Virus record (IMG/VR): IMGVR_UViG_3300031787_010495
Location: 41,600-105,599 of that record
Reading direction: 5' to 3' (one strand)
DNA from: a virus
Length of the DNA: 64,000 nucleotides
Below the pieces are notes generated by a model. The model had not been told where the DNA came from, searched no databases, and was given only the letters and a program-made list of their open reading frames with translations. Of this stretch, positions 46,808 to 56,043 are shown one piece after another. Every line of letters begins with the position of its first letter. Positions within the stretch are counted from its first letter, which is position 1. The translations under genes and the position numbers were made by a program.

Positions 46808-47622
46808 TGAAATATCTTGTTTTAGGCTCCGAAGGACAAATCGGAATGGAATTATGTAAATTCCTCAGAAACAAAGGGGAAACAGTAATAGAATTTGATA
46901 ACGCTAAAATACCCAGTCAAGATTTAAGAATACCAAATATCATTGATGATTTGGTGATGGAATCTGATTTTGTGATGTTCTTGGCTTTTGATGTTGGTGG
47001 TTCAAGATATTTGAAAAAATATCAACACACATATGAATTTATTGAAAATAATACAAAGCTAACACTATACACTTTTGAAAGTTTGAAAAAACATAACAAA
47101 CCTTTTATATTTGCATCATCACAAATGGCAAATATGTCATATTCACCATATGGAGTTTGTAAAAGTTTAGGTGAGATTTTCTCAACTGCACTGAATGGAG
47201 TCACAGTCAAGTTTTGGAACGTGTATGGACCTGAACATGATTTGGAAAAATCACACGTTGTGACTGATTTCATATTAAAGGCTAAAAAAGGTCAAATTAC
47301 AATGATGACCGATGGAACAGAAGAAAGACAGTTTTTACATGCTGAGGATTGTTCAAATTGTTTGTATATTCTTTCACAAAAATATAATGAGATTGATAGG
47401 TCAAAAAACCTACACATAACAAATTTTGAATGGAATACAATTTTAGAAGTTGCAAATATTATTCGTGAGACAATTCCTTGTGAAGTCATTCCTTCAACCG
47501 AAAAAGATTCTGTTCAACTTAATAAAAAGAACGAACCCGACCCTTACATATTGAATTTTTGGAAACCTGAGATATCCTTGAAAGAGGGTATCAATAAAAT
47601 TATAAATGAAATGACAAATTAG
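46807..47622 (+). CDS. NAD-dependent epimerase/dehydratase (extended SDR)
   Basis: The 271-residue product starts with a nucleotide-binding loop YLVLGSEGQIGMELCKFL, has an active-site pair in YGVCKSLGE (Y-x3-K) and FWNVYGPEH, and ends with a short substrate-binding domain. It is a sugar-nucleotide modifying enzyme, perhaps a partner of the following epimerase. It is slightly shorter than usual (about 310). Confidence 0.7.
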   Translation: MKYLVLGSEGQIGMELCKFLRNKGETVIEFDNAKIPSQDLRIPNIIDDLVMESDFVMFLAFDVGGSRYLKKYQHTYEFIENNTKLTLYTFESLKKHNKPFIFASSQMANMSYSPYGVCKSLGEIFSTALNGVTVKFWNVYGPEHDLEKSHVVTDFILKAKKGQITMMTDGTEERQFLHAEDCSNCLYILSQKYNEIDRSKNLHITNFEWNTILEVANIIRETIPCEVIPSTEKDSVQLNKKNEPDPYILNFWKPEISLKEGINKIINEMTN

Positions 47623-47623
47623 T

Positions 47624-48724
47624 ATGAAACAAAAAAAAGTAGTTGTTTTAGGTGGTGGAGGATTCATAGGGGGGCATTTGGCTAAAAGATTAAAAGAAGA
47701 AGGATGTCACGTTAGAATATGTGATATAAAAAAACATGAATACTTTTTCCAAGATGAAATATGTGATGAATTTATTTTGGGTGATTTGACTGACCCAAAG
47801 GTTGTGGAATTGGTAATCGAAGAAGGTGTTGACGAAATTTATCAGTTAGCTGCAGATATGGGGGGTGCTTTGTATATTTTCACAGGAGAACACGATGCAG
47901 ATGTAATGTATAACTCAGCAATGATTAATCTCAATGTTGCAAGAGAATGTGTTAAGAAAAAAGTAGGAAAGGTTTTTTACTCTTCTTCTGCTTGTATGTA
48001 TCCCGAGCACAATCAATTAGACCCCAACAATCCAAATTGTGAAGAATCTTCAGCATATCCTGCAAATCCAGATTCGGAATACGGATGGGAAAAGTTATTC
48101 TCAGAGAGAGTATTCCTTTCATTTCATAGAAACTATGGACTCAATGTTAGAATAGCAAGATTTCATAATATTTTTGGACCTCAAGGAACTTGGAAAGGGG
48201 GTAGAGAAAAATCACCCGCAGCGATGTGTAGAAAAGCTGCAGAATCAAAAGACGGTGATGAGATAGAGGTTTGGGGAGAGGGTAATCAAACCCGTTCATT
48301 TCTTTATGTAGACGAATGTGTAGAAGCTGTGTTAAGATTAATGAAGTCTGACTTTACCGGACCTGTCAACATAGGAAGTGAAGAAATGGTTTCAATCAAC
48401 GAATTAGCAATTCTAGCAATCAATATTTCAGGTAAGAAATTAAAAGTCAAAAATATTGCAGGTCGAGAGTTTGAAAAAAAATACGGTTTCAAGTGTCCGT
48501 TGGGTGTTAAGGGAAGAAACTCAGACAACAAGTTATATAGAGAAAAAATTGGATGGGAAGTTAGTCAACCTTTAGAAGTTGGTATAAGAAAAACATATCA
48601 ATGGATTAAATCTCAGGTTGATGACTATGAGACACAAACCCCTTGGATATATGAAACACCTGACAATGGTAAAACAGTTTATAGAAGAGAAATAAACAAT
48701 CCAATTAGAAAAAAAATTAAATAA
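47624..48724 (+). CDS. GDP-mannose 3,5-epimerase-like
   Basis: The 366-residue product matches the plant-type GDP-mannose 3,5-epimerase pattern: VVLGGGGFIGGHLAKRL, QLAADMGGALYIF, SSSACMYPE with the catalytic Cys, YGWEKL, FHNIFGPQGTWKGGREK with the catalytic Lys, then CRKAAES, TRSFLYVDECVEAVLRL and VKGRNSDNKLY. The enzyme converts GDP-D-mannose to GDP-L-galactose and GDP-L-gulose. L-galactose differs from L-fucose only at C6, so the product could feed the GT10 and GT11 enzymes nearby. Confidence 0.8.
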   Translation: MKQKKVVVLGGGGFIGGHLAKRLKEEGCHVRICDIKKHEYFFQDEICDEFILGDLTDPKVVELVIEEGVDEIYQLAADMGGALYIFTGEHDADVMYNSAMINLNVARECVKKKVGKVFYSSSACMYPEHNQLDPNNPNCEESSAYPANPDSEYGWEKLFSERVFLSFHRNYGLNVRIARFHNIFGPQGTWKGGREKSPAAMCRKAAESKDGDEIEVWGEGNQTRSFLYVDECVEAVLRLMKSDFTGPVNIGSEEMVSINELAILAINISGKKLKVKNIAGREFEKKYGFKCPLGVKGRNSDNKLYREKIGWEVSQPLEVGIRKTYQWIKSQVDDYETQTPWIYETPDNGKTVYRREINNPIRKKIK

Positions 48725-48725
48725 A

Positions 48726-49112
48726 ATGATAAATGTCCCTGTTAGTGTCGGAGAGTTAATTGATAAACTTTCCATCCTTCAAGTAAAAAAGACAAAAGTA
48801 AAAAATACAGAAAAACTTGAATACATCAAAAAGGAATTCGAGTTACTTTACAACTTGTCTTCAGAATATTTGAACGATATGACAATTGAAAATTTATACC
48901 ACGATTTGGTAAACACAAACTCAAATCTGTGGGAAATTGAGGATAGACTCAGAGTTTTGGAACTTGAAAGTAAATTCGAGGGTGAGTTTATAGATTTGGC
49001 TAGAAAAGTGTATATCACAAACGACAGAAGATTCGAATTGAAAAACGAAATCAATTCAATCACTTCATCTGAAATAAGAGAAGTAAAAGAATATGTGAAC
49101 TACAAAAGATAA
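48726..49112 (+). CDS. DUF6165-like protein
   Basis: The 128-residue product starts INVPVSVGELIDKLSILQVK and contains LWEIEDRLRVLE and FIDLARKVYITNDRR, the pattern of a small helical family (DUF6165) found next to glycosyltransferase genes in bacteria. The role is unknown, but linkage to sugar genes is a recurrent feature. Confidence 0.6.
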   Translation: MINVPVSVGELIDKLSILQVKKTKVKNTEKLEYIKKEFELLYNLSSEYLNDMTIENLYHDLVNTNSNLWEIEDRLRVLELESKFEGEFIDLARKVYITNDRRFELKNEINSITSSEIREVKEYVNYKR

Positions 49113-49128
49113 AAATTAAATTTATACA

Positions 49129-49863
49129 ATGGCAAAAACGACGAGAAAGTTGAGTGGAACGACCGCTCAGAGAGATGAGGCACAAATAAAAACAAAGAAA
49201 GACTTAATTTGTTCGATAGTAAAAAAGAAAACCAAACAAAAATTTTTATCTGAAAATCAAAAAATATATTACGACACACTTTTAAATAATCAAATTACAA
49301 TCTGTTCAGGACCAGCAGGTGTTGGTAAAAGTTATGTTGCAATGAAATGTGCAATAGACTTACTTTCTGACCCTCTAACTCCTTTCGAAAAGATTATCAT
49401 CGTCAGACCGGCGGTGGAGGCAGAAGAAAAATTAGGTAGTTTACCTGGTGGCGTTGAAGAAAAGTTAGACCCATACATTTTTCCATCATACTATCTTTTG
49501 AATAAAATAATAGGTAAAGAGACGAGAGAAAAACTTAAGGAAGCTGAAGCTATTGAGGTCTTTGCATTAGCTTATATGAGAGGTATGAATATTGATAATT
49601 CAATACTCATTTTCGAAGAAGCTCAAAACTCAACTCCGAGTCAAATGAAATTATTATTGACAAGAATAGGATTCAATTCGAAATTTTTCATATCAGGGGA
49701 TTTGGAACAATTTGACAGACATAAAGATAAAACACAAACAGGTTTATGGGACGTGATTAGAAGATTCGATGACATTGAAGATGTTGGCATTTTCGAATTC
49801 AAACCTTATGATGTAGTTAGAAATCCATTGATTTCGAAAATATTAAAAAAATACGAACAATGA
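49129..49863 (+). CDS. phoH: PhoH-like ATPase
   Basis: The 244-residue product has a P-loop CSGPAGVGKSYVAMKCAI, followed by IIIVRPAVEAEEKLGSLPGG, the Walker B-type IDNSILIFEEAQNSTPSQ and LTRIGFNSKFFISGDLEQ, all typical of PhoH proteins, which are common in marine and freshwater phages. It is probably an RNA- or DNA-linked ATPase. It overlaps the next gene by 4 bases. Confidence 0.85.
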   Translation: MAKTTRKLSGTTAQRDEAQIKTKKDLICSIVKKKTKQKFLSENQKIYYDTLLNNQITICSGPAGVGKSYVAMKCAIDLLSDPLTPFEKIIIVRPAVEAEEKLGSLPGGVEEKLDPYIFPSYYLLNKIIGKETREKLKEAEAIEVFALAYMRGMNIDNSILIFEEAQNSTPSQMKLLLTRIGFNSKFFISGDLEQFDRHKDKTQTGLWDVIRRFDDIEDVGIFEFKPYDVVRNPLISKILKKYEQ

Positions 49864-50453
49864 GAATTGGAATCGAAATAAATGGAGTTTTAAGAGACAC
49901 CTTAAAAAAGATTCAAGAAGTTTATGAGAAGTGGTTTATAGAAAATCGTTTCGATGATGACGAAGAACCTAAAGGTGAAGTTTTTTCAGAATTGAATTCC
50001 TTAGAAATTATGAAACATCTTAAATTTAAAGATGAAGATGAATTATATAATTTCTTATACAAAGAGTATACTATGGAAATATTCGGTCATGCCGGTTCTA
50101 AGGAATATAACGGTATGAATGATTTTAATGATTTTTATTTGGACATGAGAGAAGAACATGATATTATTGTTGTTTCTGACGAAATAGGAAAATCGAAACC
50201 AGCTTCTTTATTTTTTCTATCCAAGTTCGGATGTCTTACAGAAAACGTCAAATTTTATAGTGAATCTACAATAAATTATCTTTGGGACAGCGTAGACGTT
50301 TTACTTACTGCAAATCCAAACCTATTATTAAATCATCCTTCTAATGTGGAAGTCATTAAATATGAAACGTCATACAATAAGGATATAAATACAAACCATT
50401 CAATTCAGTCGATAGGAGAATTGAAATCAAAATTGAACAAACTTTATGATTAG
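49860..50453 (+). CDS. HAD-like protein with degenerate active site
   Basis: The 197-residue product starts MRIGIEINGVLRDTL, in place of the DxDGVLRD of related 5'-nucleotidase/HAD proteins. Both Asp positions are changed (E and N). A second motif IIVVSDEIGKSKPA could correspond to motif II. The fold is probably kept but catalysis may be lost. It overlaps PhoH by 4 bases and the next gene by 8. Confidence 0.5.
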   Translation: MRIGIEINGVLRDTLKKIQEVYEKWFIENRFDDDEEPKGEVFSELNSLEIMKHLKFKDEDELYNFLYKEYTMEIFGHAGSKEYNGMNDFNDFYLDMREEHDIIVVSDEIGKSKPASLFFLSKFGCLTENVKFYSESTINYLWDSVDVLLTANPNLLLNHPSNVEVIKYETSYNKDINTNHSIQSIGELKSKLNKLYD

Positions 50454-50727
50454 TGTTTTAGGTGAAACTTATTATATCGATTTGGATAAAGTCGAAAATT
50501 ATTTAGACATGTCCAATGATGAAAACTACGAGCCACTTTCAGGAACATCTGAAATGAGAATAAATGTTATTAAATTTGAACTCATAAAATTATTATTAGA
50601 AACTGTTCTATCAGAACAGGAACCTCTCGAAGATAAGTTAGGTTTAAACAATCCGAAGAACGTTAGTATACCGTTCAAATTGGCATTTAATACCTTACTA
50701 AACAAAAAATTAATAAATCATTATTGA
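50446..50727 (+). CDS. Protein of unknown function
   Basis: The 93-residue acidic, helical product (YYIDLDKVENYLDMSND, VIKFELIKLLLETVLSEQE) overlaps the previous gene by 8 bases. No family recognised. Confidence 0.5.
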   Translation: MISVLGETYYIDLDKVENYLDMSNDENYEPLSGTSEMRINVIKFELIKLLLETVLSEQEPLEDKLGLNNPKNVSIPFKLAFNTLLNKKLINHY

Positions 50728-50728
50728 T

Positions 50729-51778
50729 ATGCAGGCACCAGTAAAAGAAAAATTAGAAATTTCAATCAAAAATTTGGAAGACAAAAAAGCCAGAATTTAT
50801 TTTTTGGTTCAAGATACCAAAAACAACGCTAAAGCTTCTGTTAGATTTATCTATCAAGTTGCAAAAACCCTTTTGGATAATGGATTCAATCCAATCATTT
50901 TACATGAAAAGAAAGATTACTTAGGTGTAAATTGGATGGGTGAGGAATACATGAAGATTCCTCATAAAACAATTGAAGGTGAGAATTTAGAAATTTCTCC
51001 CGAAGACTTTTTGGTAATCCCCGAGATATTTGGATACGTTATGGAGCAAGTTAAACAATTGCCATGTGCTAAAATTGTTATAACTCAACAATATGCTCAC
51101 ATGTTAGAAACTCTCAATCCAGGTCAATCGTGGTCACAGTTTGGATTTTACAAATGTATAACTACCAATTTCAAACAAAAAGAATATATCGAGAAGGTAA
51201 TGAGACAATCCTCAATTGATGTTTTGAAACCTTATATAAATGATAAGTTCCAACCAAAAAATTTACCACCAATGCCGATTATTGGTATTCACACCAAAGA
51301 ACAATCTGATGCGGTGAACATAATCAAAACTTTTTATCTCAGGTTTCCACAATATAGATGGTTTACCTTCCGAGACTTAAGAGGGTTGTCGGAAACAGAA
51401 TTTGCAAACTCTTTGAAAGAATGTTTTGTCAGCGTTTGGATTGACGATAAGAGTGGATTTGGAACATTTCCTTTAGAATCCATGAAATGTGGTGTTCCTT
51501 GTATTGGCAAAATTCCAGATTTGATGCCCGATTGGATGAACGAAGACAATGGGATATGGATTACAGACCAAACATTATTCCCTGATGTATTAGCAGATTT
51601 TGTTCAAAATTGGTTGGAGGATAACATCAAACCTGAACTTTACGAACAATTTCAAAAAACAGCAGAAACTTTCTCAAATAAACAAGAGTTTGAAGAGAAC
51701 GCAGTTGAACTATTTCAATCGTATCTAACCACAAGAGCAAACTCATTTAAAGAACAAATGTCAAAAACAGAAAACTAA
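50729..51778 (+). CDS. GT-B glycosyltransferase
   Basis: The 349-residue product has a GT4-like layout: an N-terminal domain with SVRFIYQVAKTLLDNGFNP, a second domain starting PMPIIGIHTKEQSDA and the donor-binding region SGFGTFPLESMKCGVPCIGK. The usual long N-terminal nucleotide loop is short. It belongs to the sugar gene run and is followed after one base by a GT2. Confidence 0.65.
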   Translation: MQAPVKEKLEISIKNLEDKKARIYFLVQDTKNNAKASVRFIYQVAKTLLDNGFNPIILHEKKDYLGVNWMGEEYMKIPHKTIEGENLEISPEDFLVIPEIFGYVMEQVKQLPCAKIVITQQYAHMLETLNPGQSWSQFGFYKCITTNFKQKEYIEKVMRQSSIDVLKPYINDKFQPKNLPPMPIIGIHTKEQSDAVNIIKTFYLRFPQYRWFTFRDLRGLSETEFANSLKECFVSVWIDDKSGFGTFPLESMKCGVPCIGKIPDLMPDWMNEDNGIWITDQTLFPDVLADFVQNWLEDNIKPELYEQFQKTAETFSNKQEFEENAVELFQSYLTTRANSFKEQMSKTEN

Positions 51779-51779
51779 T

Positions 51780-52586
51780 ATGGAAAACAAATTTTCAGTA
51801 TCTGTAATATTACCTATCAAATCTTCTAAAGCAAAAGACTTTGAAGAGTATTTTAATAAAGCAATCAATTCAATCAAAAATCAGTCTGTAGAGCTAGAGG
51901 AAATTCTAATCGTTCATTCAATTGAAGAATCACTTCAAGAATTTTTGAAAAGTTATAATTTCGAAAATCTGAATGTAAAATTATTAGAGTGGAGTCAAAA
52001 ACCTAATTACTGTTCTCAAGTCAACTTCGGAATTAAAAATGCGAAAGCAACTTGGATTTCTCTTTTTGAATTTGATGATGAATACTCAAATATTTGGTTC
52101 AAAAATGTAAAGAAATACGCTGAATCATATCCTGATGTTCAGATGTTCTTACCAGTAGTTGTCGAAGTGGACGAAAAAGGGACCTTCGCTGGTTTCACAA
52201 ATGAAGCAACGTTTGCGGCAAACTTTACACAAGAAATGGGATTCTTGACAAATGACACACTTCAAGATTATCAGAACTTCCAAACCGCAGGGTCAGTATT
52301 CAAAAAATCTTTGATTGATGATTTTGGTGGTTTCAAACCCTCAATCAAACTCACTTTTATTTATGAGTTCCTTTTGAGACTTACGTATAATTCAGTTTCT
52401 ATTATGACTATACCCAAACTTGGTTACAAACACGTTAACCTTAGAGAGGGTTCAATATTTTGGAATTACAAAAATGGTGATTCGAAAATGTTAGAAGATG
52501 AAGTTAAGTTTTGGCTACAGACAGCCAAGAAAGAATATTTCTTTACTGACGACAGAGTCATAAAATATGAATCACCAAATGCGTAA
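51780..52586 (+). CDS. Glycosyltransferase family 2
   Basis: The 268-residue product begins FSVSVILPIKSSKAKDFEE, has SIKNQSVELEEILIV, and the acidic motif ISLFEFDDEYS in place of DxD. The C-terminal half carries FVF-type beta segments. Its TAA shares one base with the ATG of the sigma-factor gene (TAATG). Confidence 0.65.
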   Translation: MENKFSVSVILPIKSSKAKDFEEYFNKAINSIKNQSVELEEILIVHSIEESLQEFLKSYNFENLNVKLLEWSQKPNYCSQVNFGIKNAKATWISLFEFDDEYSNIWFKNVKKYAESYPDVQMFLPVVVEVDEKGTFAGFTNEATFAANFTQEMGFLTNDTLQDYQNFQTAGSVFKKSLIDDFGGFKPSIKLTFIYEFLLRLTYNSVSIMTIPKLGYKHVNLREGSIFWNYKNGDSKMLEDEVKFWLQTAKKEYFFTDDRVIKYESPNA

Positions 52587-53332
52587 TGCAAGAAACCCTC
52601 TCCGCTTTAACAGAAGATATATCATCGAAAAAAAGGGGTAGGAAAGCAGTTAAAGAAAATTATTTTGACGTAAGGGAAGAGACTGCGGTAAGAAACTTTT
52701 TGTTAGCCGAATCTTCAGAAGAAAAAAATAAAATCTATAACGAATTCCTAAGAGCTCCTTTGGATAAGATGATATCATCTATTATCCGAAGATACAAATT
52801 GTATCGTAAAGATATGGATTTCATTGAAATACACACTGACACTCATTCTTTCCTGATGACAAAGGTGGATAAATTCAAACCCTCTAAAAACAAAAAAGCT
52901 TATTCTTATTTCGGCACTATTTGTAAGAATTATTTGATGGGTCAAATAATTAAAGACCAAAAAGAGACGAACAGAAAAATATCTTATGAGGATATATCCT
53001 CAATGATTGAAGAGCGTCCAGATATGATTTACACAATTGATGATGACGTTTTGGAAACAGATGTATTGATTGTAGAATATCTCAAAGAATTGAAGGATTT
53101 TATTGAGGTAGAAAACTTGAATGAAAATGAAAAAAAGTTGGGTTATGCACTCATAGACTTGTTTGACAACTACGAAAGTATTTTCTCCGGCGCAGATAAC
53201 AATAAATTCAATAAAAATGTAATCTTATTGTCATTGAGAGAGATGACAAATCTAAGCACCAAAGAAATCAGAAGTTCAATCAAAAGATTCAAAAAGTTAT
53301 ACTTGGTTATTCAACATAAATTAAAAAATTAA
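52586..53332 (+). CDS. 55: Late sigma factor (gp55-like)
   Basis: The 248-residue product (185 in T4 gp55) has a region-2-like core: FLRAPLDKMISSIIRRYKL, then FIEIHTDTHSFLMTKVDKF and KAYSYFGTICKNYLMGQII, equivalent to the AYITQACFNAF segment of gp55. A C-terminal helix pair (TNLSTKEIRSSIKRFKKLY) could be a region-4-like helix-turn-helix. It would direct host RNA polymerase to late promoters, plausibly the RTATTTAT motif. The first 30 residues include a basic KKRGRK stretch. Confidence 0.65.
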   Translation: MQETLSALTEDISSKKRGRKAVKENYFDVREETAVRNFLLAESSEEKNKIYNEFLRAPLDKMISSIIRRYKLYRKDMDFIEIHTDTHSFLMTKVDKFKPSKNKKAYSYFGTICKNYLMGQIIKDQKETNRKISYEDISSMIEERPDMIYTIDDDVLETDVLIVEYLKELKDFIEVENLNENEKKLGYALIDLFDNYESIFSGADNNKFNKNVILLSLREMTNLSTKEIRSSIKRFKKLYLVIQHKLKN

Positions 53333-53339
53333 TGAAAAA

Positions 53340-53347
53340 GTATTTAT
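53340..53347 (+). promoter_or_regulatory. Candidate late promoter GTATTTAT
   Basis: Reads GTATTTATTG and ends 4 bases before the ATG at 53352, just after the sigma-factor gene, at the start of the second baseplate block. Confidence 0.5.
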
Positions 53348-53351
53348 TGAT

Positions 53352-53717
53352 ATGCCAAGACCACAAAGAAAAGAAATTAATTTCACTAAGGACTCCATCC
53401 TTGCCTTGATGCAAGAGATATACAACGAACTTGTAGAACAAAGACAAACCGCTATTCGTATCCAAAATAAAATGTTGTCAATGTTAAAGGACCCTGAAGA
53501 CATGACAACCATAGGTCCCGTTATAGAGAAACAACAAAAAATTGTAAACGATTGTGTTGAGAAAAAAATAAGTCTTTCGAAACTACAGTCTAGTATTTGG
53601 GAAAAATCCAATAATTCACAGGAAAGCTTCTCAATGGCTGATTTGGATGACGACCTACTTCAAAATCTCATTGAAAAGGATGTTTCTAATGACGAGGGAA
53701 CATACAAAATGAGATAA
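53352..53717 (+). CDS. Coiled-coil protein of the baseplate block
   Basis: The 121-residue product (LALMQEIYNELVEQRQTAI, EKQQKIVNDCVEKKISLSK) is almost all helical with an acidic C-terminus. It is the first gene of a late unit leading to large baseplate proteins and ends one base before the next ATG. A tail chaperone or baseplate role is possible; no family recognised. Confidence 0.5.
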   Translation: MPRPQRKEINFTKDSILALMQEIYNELVEQRQTAIRIQNKMLSMLKDPEDMTTIGPVIEKQQKIVNDCVEKKISLSKLQSSIWEKSNNSQESFSMADLDDDLLQNLIEKDVSNDEGTYKMR

Positions 53718-53718
53718 G

Positions 53719-55830
53719 ATGCAAGCTAACAATGTCATAGATTTAACAAGTGGGGAACAAAGAGTAAACTCAAGAATAAGCGCTCTCAAGGCCGCGGTGG
53801 AAACTCTTAAAGCTGAAAAAGATTTATCAAAGTCAGTTGCGAACTCATTTGCCGAATCAAAAAATTTTACAACAAGTCAACTCGATAAAGTAAAAGATTT
53901 ACAAAAAAGGTATCAAAGAAATCCCCCTAATTCGTTAGACCAATTAATAGGATACATCTTTCAAACTAAAGGACAAGGTTCTGAAACATTAAAATATCTA
54001 AGAAAAAAACTTTTAGAGGTAGCTACTACCTTAGAGCCAAAAGCCGCCGCAATTCTCAAAGAAGAATCTATAAAAGCTTTAGGTTGTTCACAAGAACAAA
54101 CCTATAAAGGTGTATCACCTTCTTTACTTCAACTTCAACCACTCTCAACAATTCCTCAGGGACCTAATGATGGATTCCTTTACATACCCGTGCAATCAAT
54201 CGATTTTTTAGAAAATTTAAAAAATGCACCCGATACTAAGATAGGAAAAGTTTATTACGAAAAACCAGAGCCATCCGCTGACCCAAAATTTAAACCATTT
54301 GGTGGGATTGATTATTATCCAATGAATAAACAACTCTATCAACTCATGGAACCTTCAAATAGTGGTAGAAGTTTATCTCAAATCTTGGGAAAAAATTACC
54401 AAGGAAAATCAGGACAGAATTTATTTGATGTTCAATATACCACAACAAATGGATTGGGTATTACTGGTAACTTTTATCGTGTTGCGTTAATTGATAGGGA
54501 AAATAATGCTGGGTTAACCTCTAACAAGGTTGGTGAATTTATCTCGGACTACTATAGCACAATAACCATAAATGACCCAGTGGATATTGGTGCACAGCTT
54601 GTTAACATAATTTCAGGTGCAATTGATATTGAAGCCAAAACAGGGTCAGGGCAAATCGATAATCAATCAAGATATGGAATCATATTACAGAGGATTTTGG
54701 GATTATGTTTTGATAACAGAAGGGAGATTGATGTCAGTGGAATTGCAAAGATAGCCGAATTAGATGGGGTTGATGAAAGCTTTTTTGAATTCAATGAGAT
54801 TGATTTAAGAAATATTGATATACAAATTTCAAACATCAAAAATGGTGTGATGGAATTTGAAGACTGTGATAATATCAAACTCCCAGTAGACGCTACAAAT
54901 TTAGTTGACCAATTAATTGCTTTTAGGGATTTAACTGGTGCCACAGTAGAAGAAAAAGTTGGTGTTTTGGAACAAATTCTAGATTCAATAGTAGAAAATC
55001 CTGAATGGAAAGTTTATGGAATCAATAATTTGAATTTGGATGTTTCTGTGAACAACAAAATTCTGAAAACTTTGCCATTAGCGGTTGTGGCAAATATTCT
55101 ATCGCCAAAGGTTCTTTTACCAATATTCTCTGTGATGGCCATAACACAATCGGCTGCAACATTTACCTATAACCAAGCAGTTACAAGTGCCAACACTTAC
55201 ATAAATTCCGCGAATACAATAATCAATTCAGGAAACACCATGGCTACTGAAATTGGTCGAGAGGGTAGTAACATCATCACAAGTGGAACTGATTTTACAA
55301 AAAAATGGAAACAATTTATGATTTCCATGGTCACCAAAATCAATGCTGAATTTCTGAAAACACTTTATGATATTTTGAAAAGGGACATATTGAATTTAAT
55401 TAGTATCATAATAAAAGATGTCGAAAATTCCAAAAGATTAAAAAACTATGCAATCATACTTAGATTAATTGAACTTGTATTAATAGTATCTCAATTAGTA
55501 AATGATTTTGCAAGGTGTAAAGATTTGACAAAAAATATTTTATTACTATTGAACTCAATCAATGGAATTTCTAATAATGCAATCCCTTTGGCATTGTTAC
55601 CCGCAGCAGCAATATTACCAGGTTTTTCACCTCAAAGAGCAAACATTAACTTTTTGGAAAAATTACAGGCCTTGGGAATACCCACAGGTGTATTACCCGA
55701 TGGCTCCCCCAATTTAATGAATTTGTATAATTTACTAACCAATAGAGCAATTGACGAGGAAAGAGCAGCAAACGAAAAAGTGGAAATCGTATTAACAAGC
55801 CCAATTAGTGGAGTCGGAAAAGCAATATAA
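53719..55830 (+). CDS. Large virion structural protein, probably baseplate
   Basis: The 703-residue product has a coiled-coil N-terminus (residues 15-80), a beta-rich middle with FGGIDYYPMNKQLYQLM and GLGITGNFYRVALID, and a long C-terminal helical part with two hydrophobic stretches (VVANILSPKVLLPIFSVMAI and LPLALLPAAAILPG-type sequence near residue 645). It could insert into or sit near membranes during infection. Position before the gp5-like gene suggests a baseplate hub component. No family recognised. Confidence 0.5.
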   Translation: MQANNVIDLTSGEQRVNSRISALKAAVETLKAEKDLSKSVANSFAESKNFTTSQLDKVKDLQKRYQRNPPNSLDQLIGYIFQTKGQGSETLKYLRKKLLEVATTLEPKAAAILKEESIKALGCSQEQTYKGVSPSLLQLQPLSTIPQGPNDGFLYIPVQSIDFLENLKNAPDTKIGKVYYEKPEPSADPKFKPFGGIDYYPMNKQLYQLMEPSNSGRSLSQILGKNYQGKSGQNLFDVQYTTTNGLGITGNFYRVALIDRENNAGLTSNKVGEFISDYYSTITINDPVDIGAQLVNIISGAIDIEAKTGSGQIDNQSRYGIILQRILGLCFDNRREIDVSGIAKIAELDGVDESFFEFNEIDLRNIDIQISNIKNGVMEFEDCDNIKLPVDATNLVDQLIAFRDLTGATVEEKVGVLEQILDSIVENPEWKVYGINNLNLDVSVNNKILKTLPLAVVANILSPKVLLPIFSVMAITQSAATFTYNQAVTSANTYINSANTIINSGNTMATEIGREGSNIITSGTDFTKKWKQFMISMVTKINAEFLKTLYDILKRDILNLISIIIKDVENSKRLKNYAIILRLIELVLIVSQLVNDFARCKDLTKNILLLLNSINGISNNAIPLALLPAAAILPGFSPQRANINFLEKLQALGIPTGVLPDGSPNLMNLYNLLTNRAIDEERAANEKVEIVLTSPISGVGKAI

Positions 55831-55833
55831 TTT

Positions 55834-56043
55834 ATGACAAAAGAACAACTTGACGAAATTGTAAAAGAACAACCAAATCTGAATAATTTACCAAACAACT
55901 TATTGGTCAAATACATGGATTTATTGACAGATGATTTCGAATCAACAAAGAAAAATATTATCGCAGGGACGATTTATTTAGATAAAGTTGAAATGTTATA
56001 TAATAATATTTTGAAAATTTACAACGATAGAGGAAATGGATAA
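55834..56043 (+). CDS. Small protein of the baseplate block
   Basis: The 69-residue helical product (LDEIVKEQPNLNNLPNNLL, KVEMLYNNILKIYND) lies between two baseplate genes and overlaps the gp5-like gene by 8 bases. No family recognised. Confidence 0.5.
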   Translation: MTKEQLDEIVKEQPNLNNLPNNLLVKYMDLLTDDFESTKKNIIAGTIYLDKVEMLYNNILKIYNDRGNG

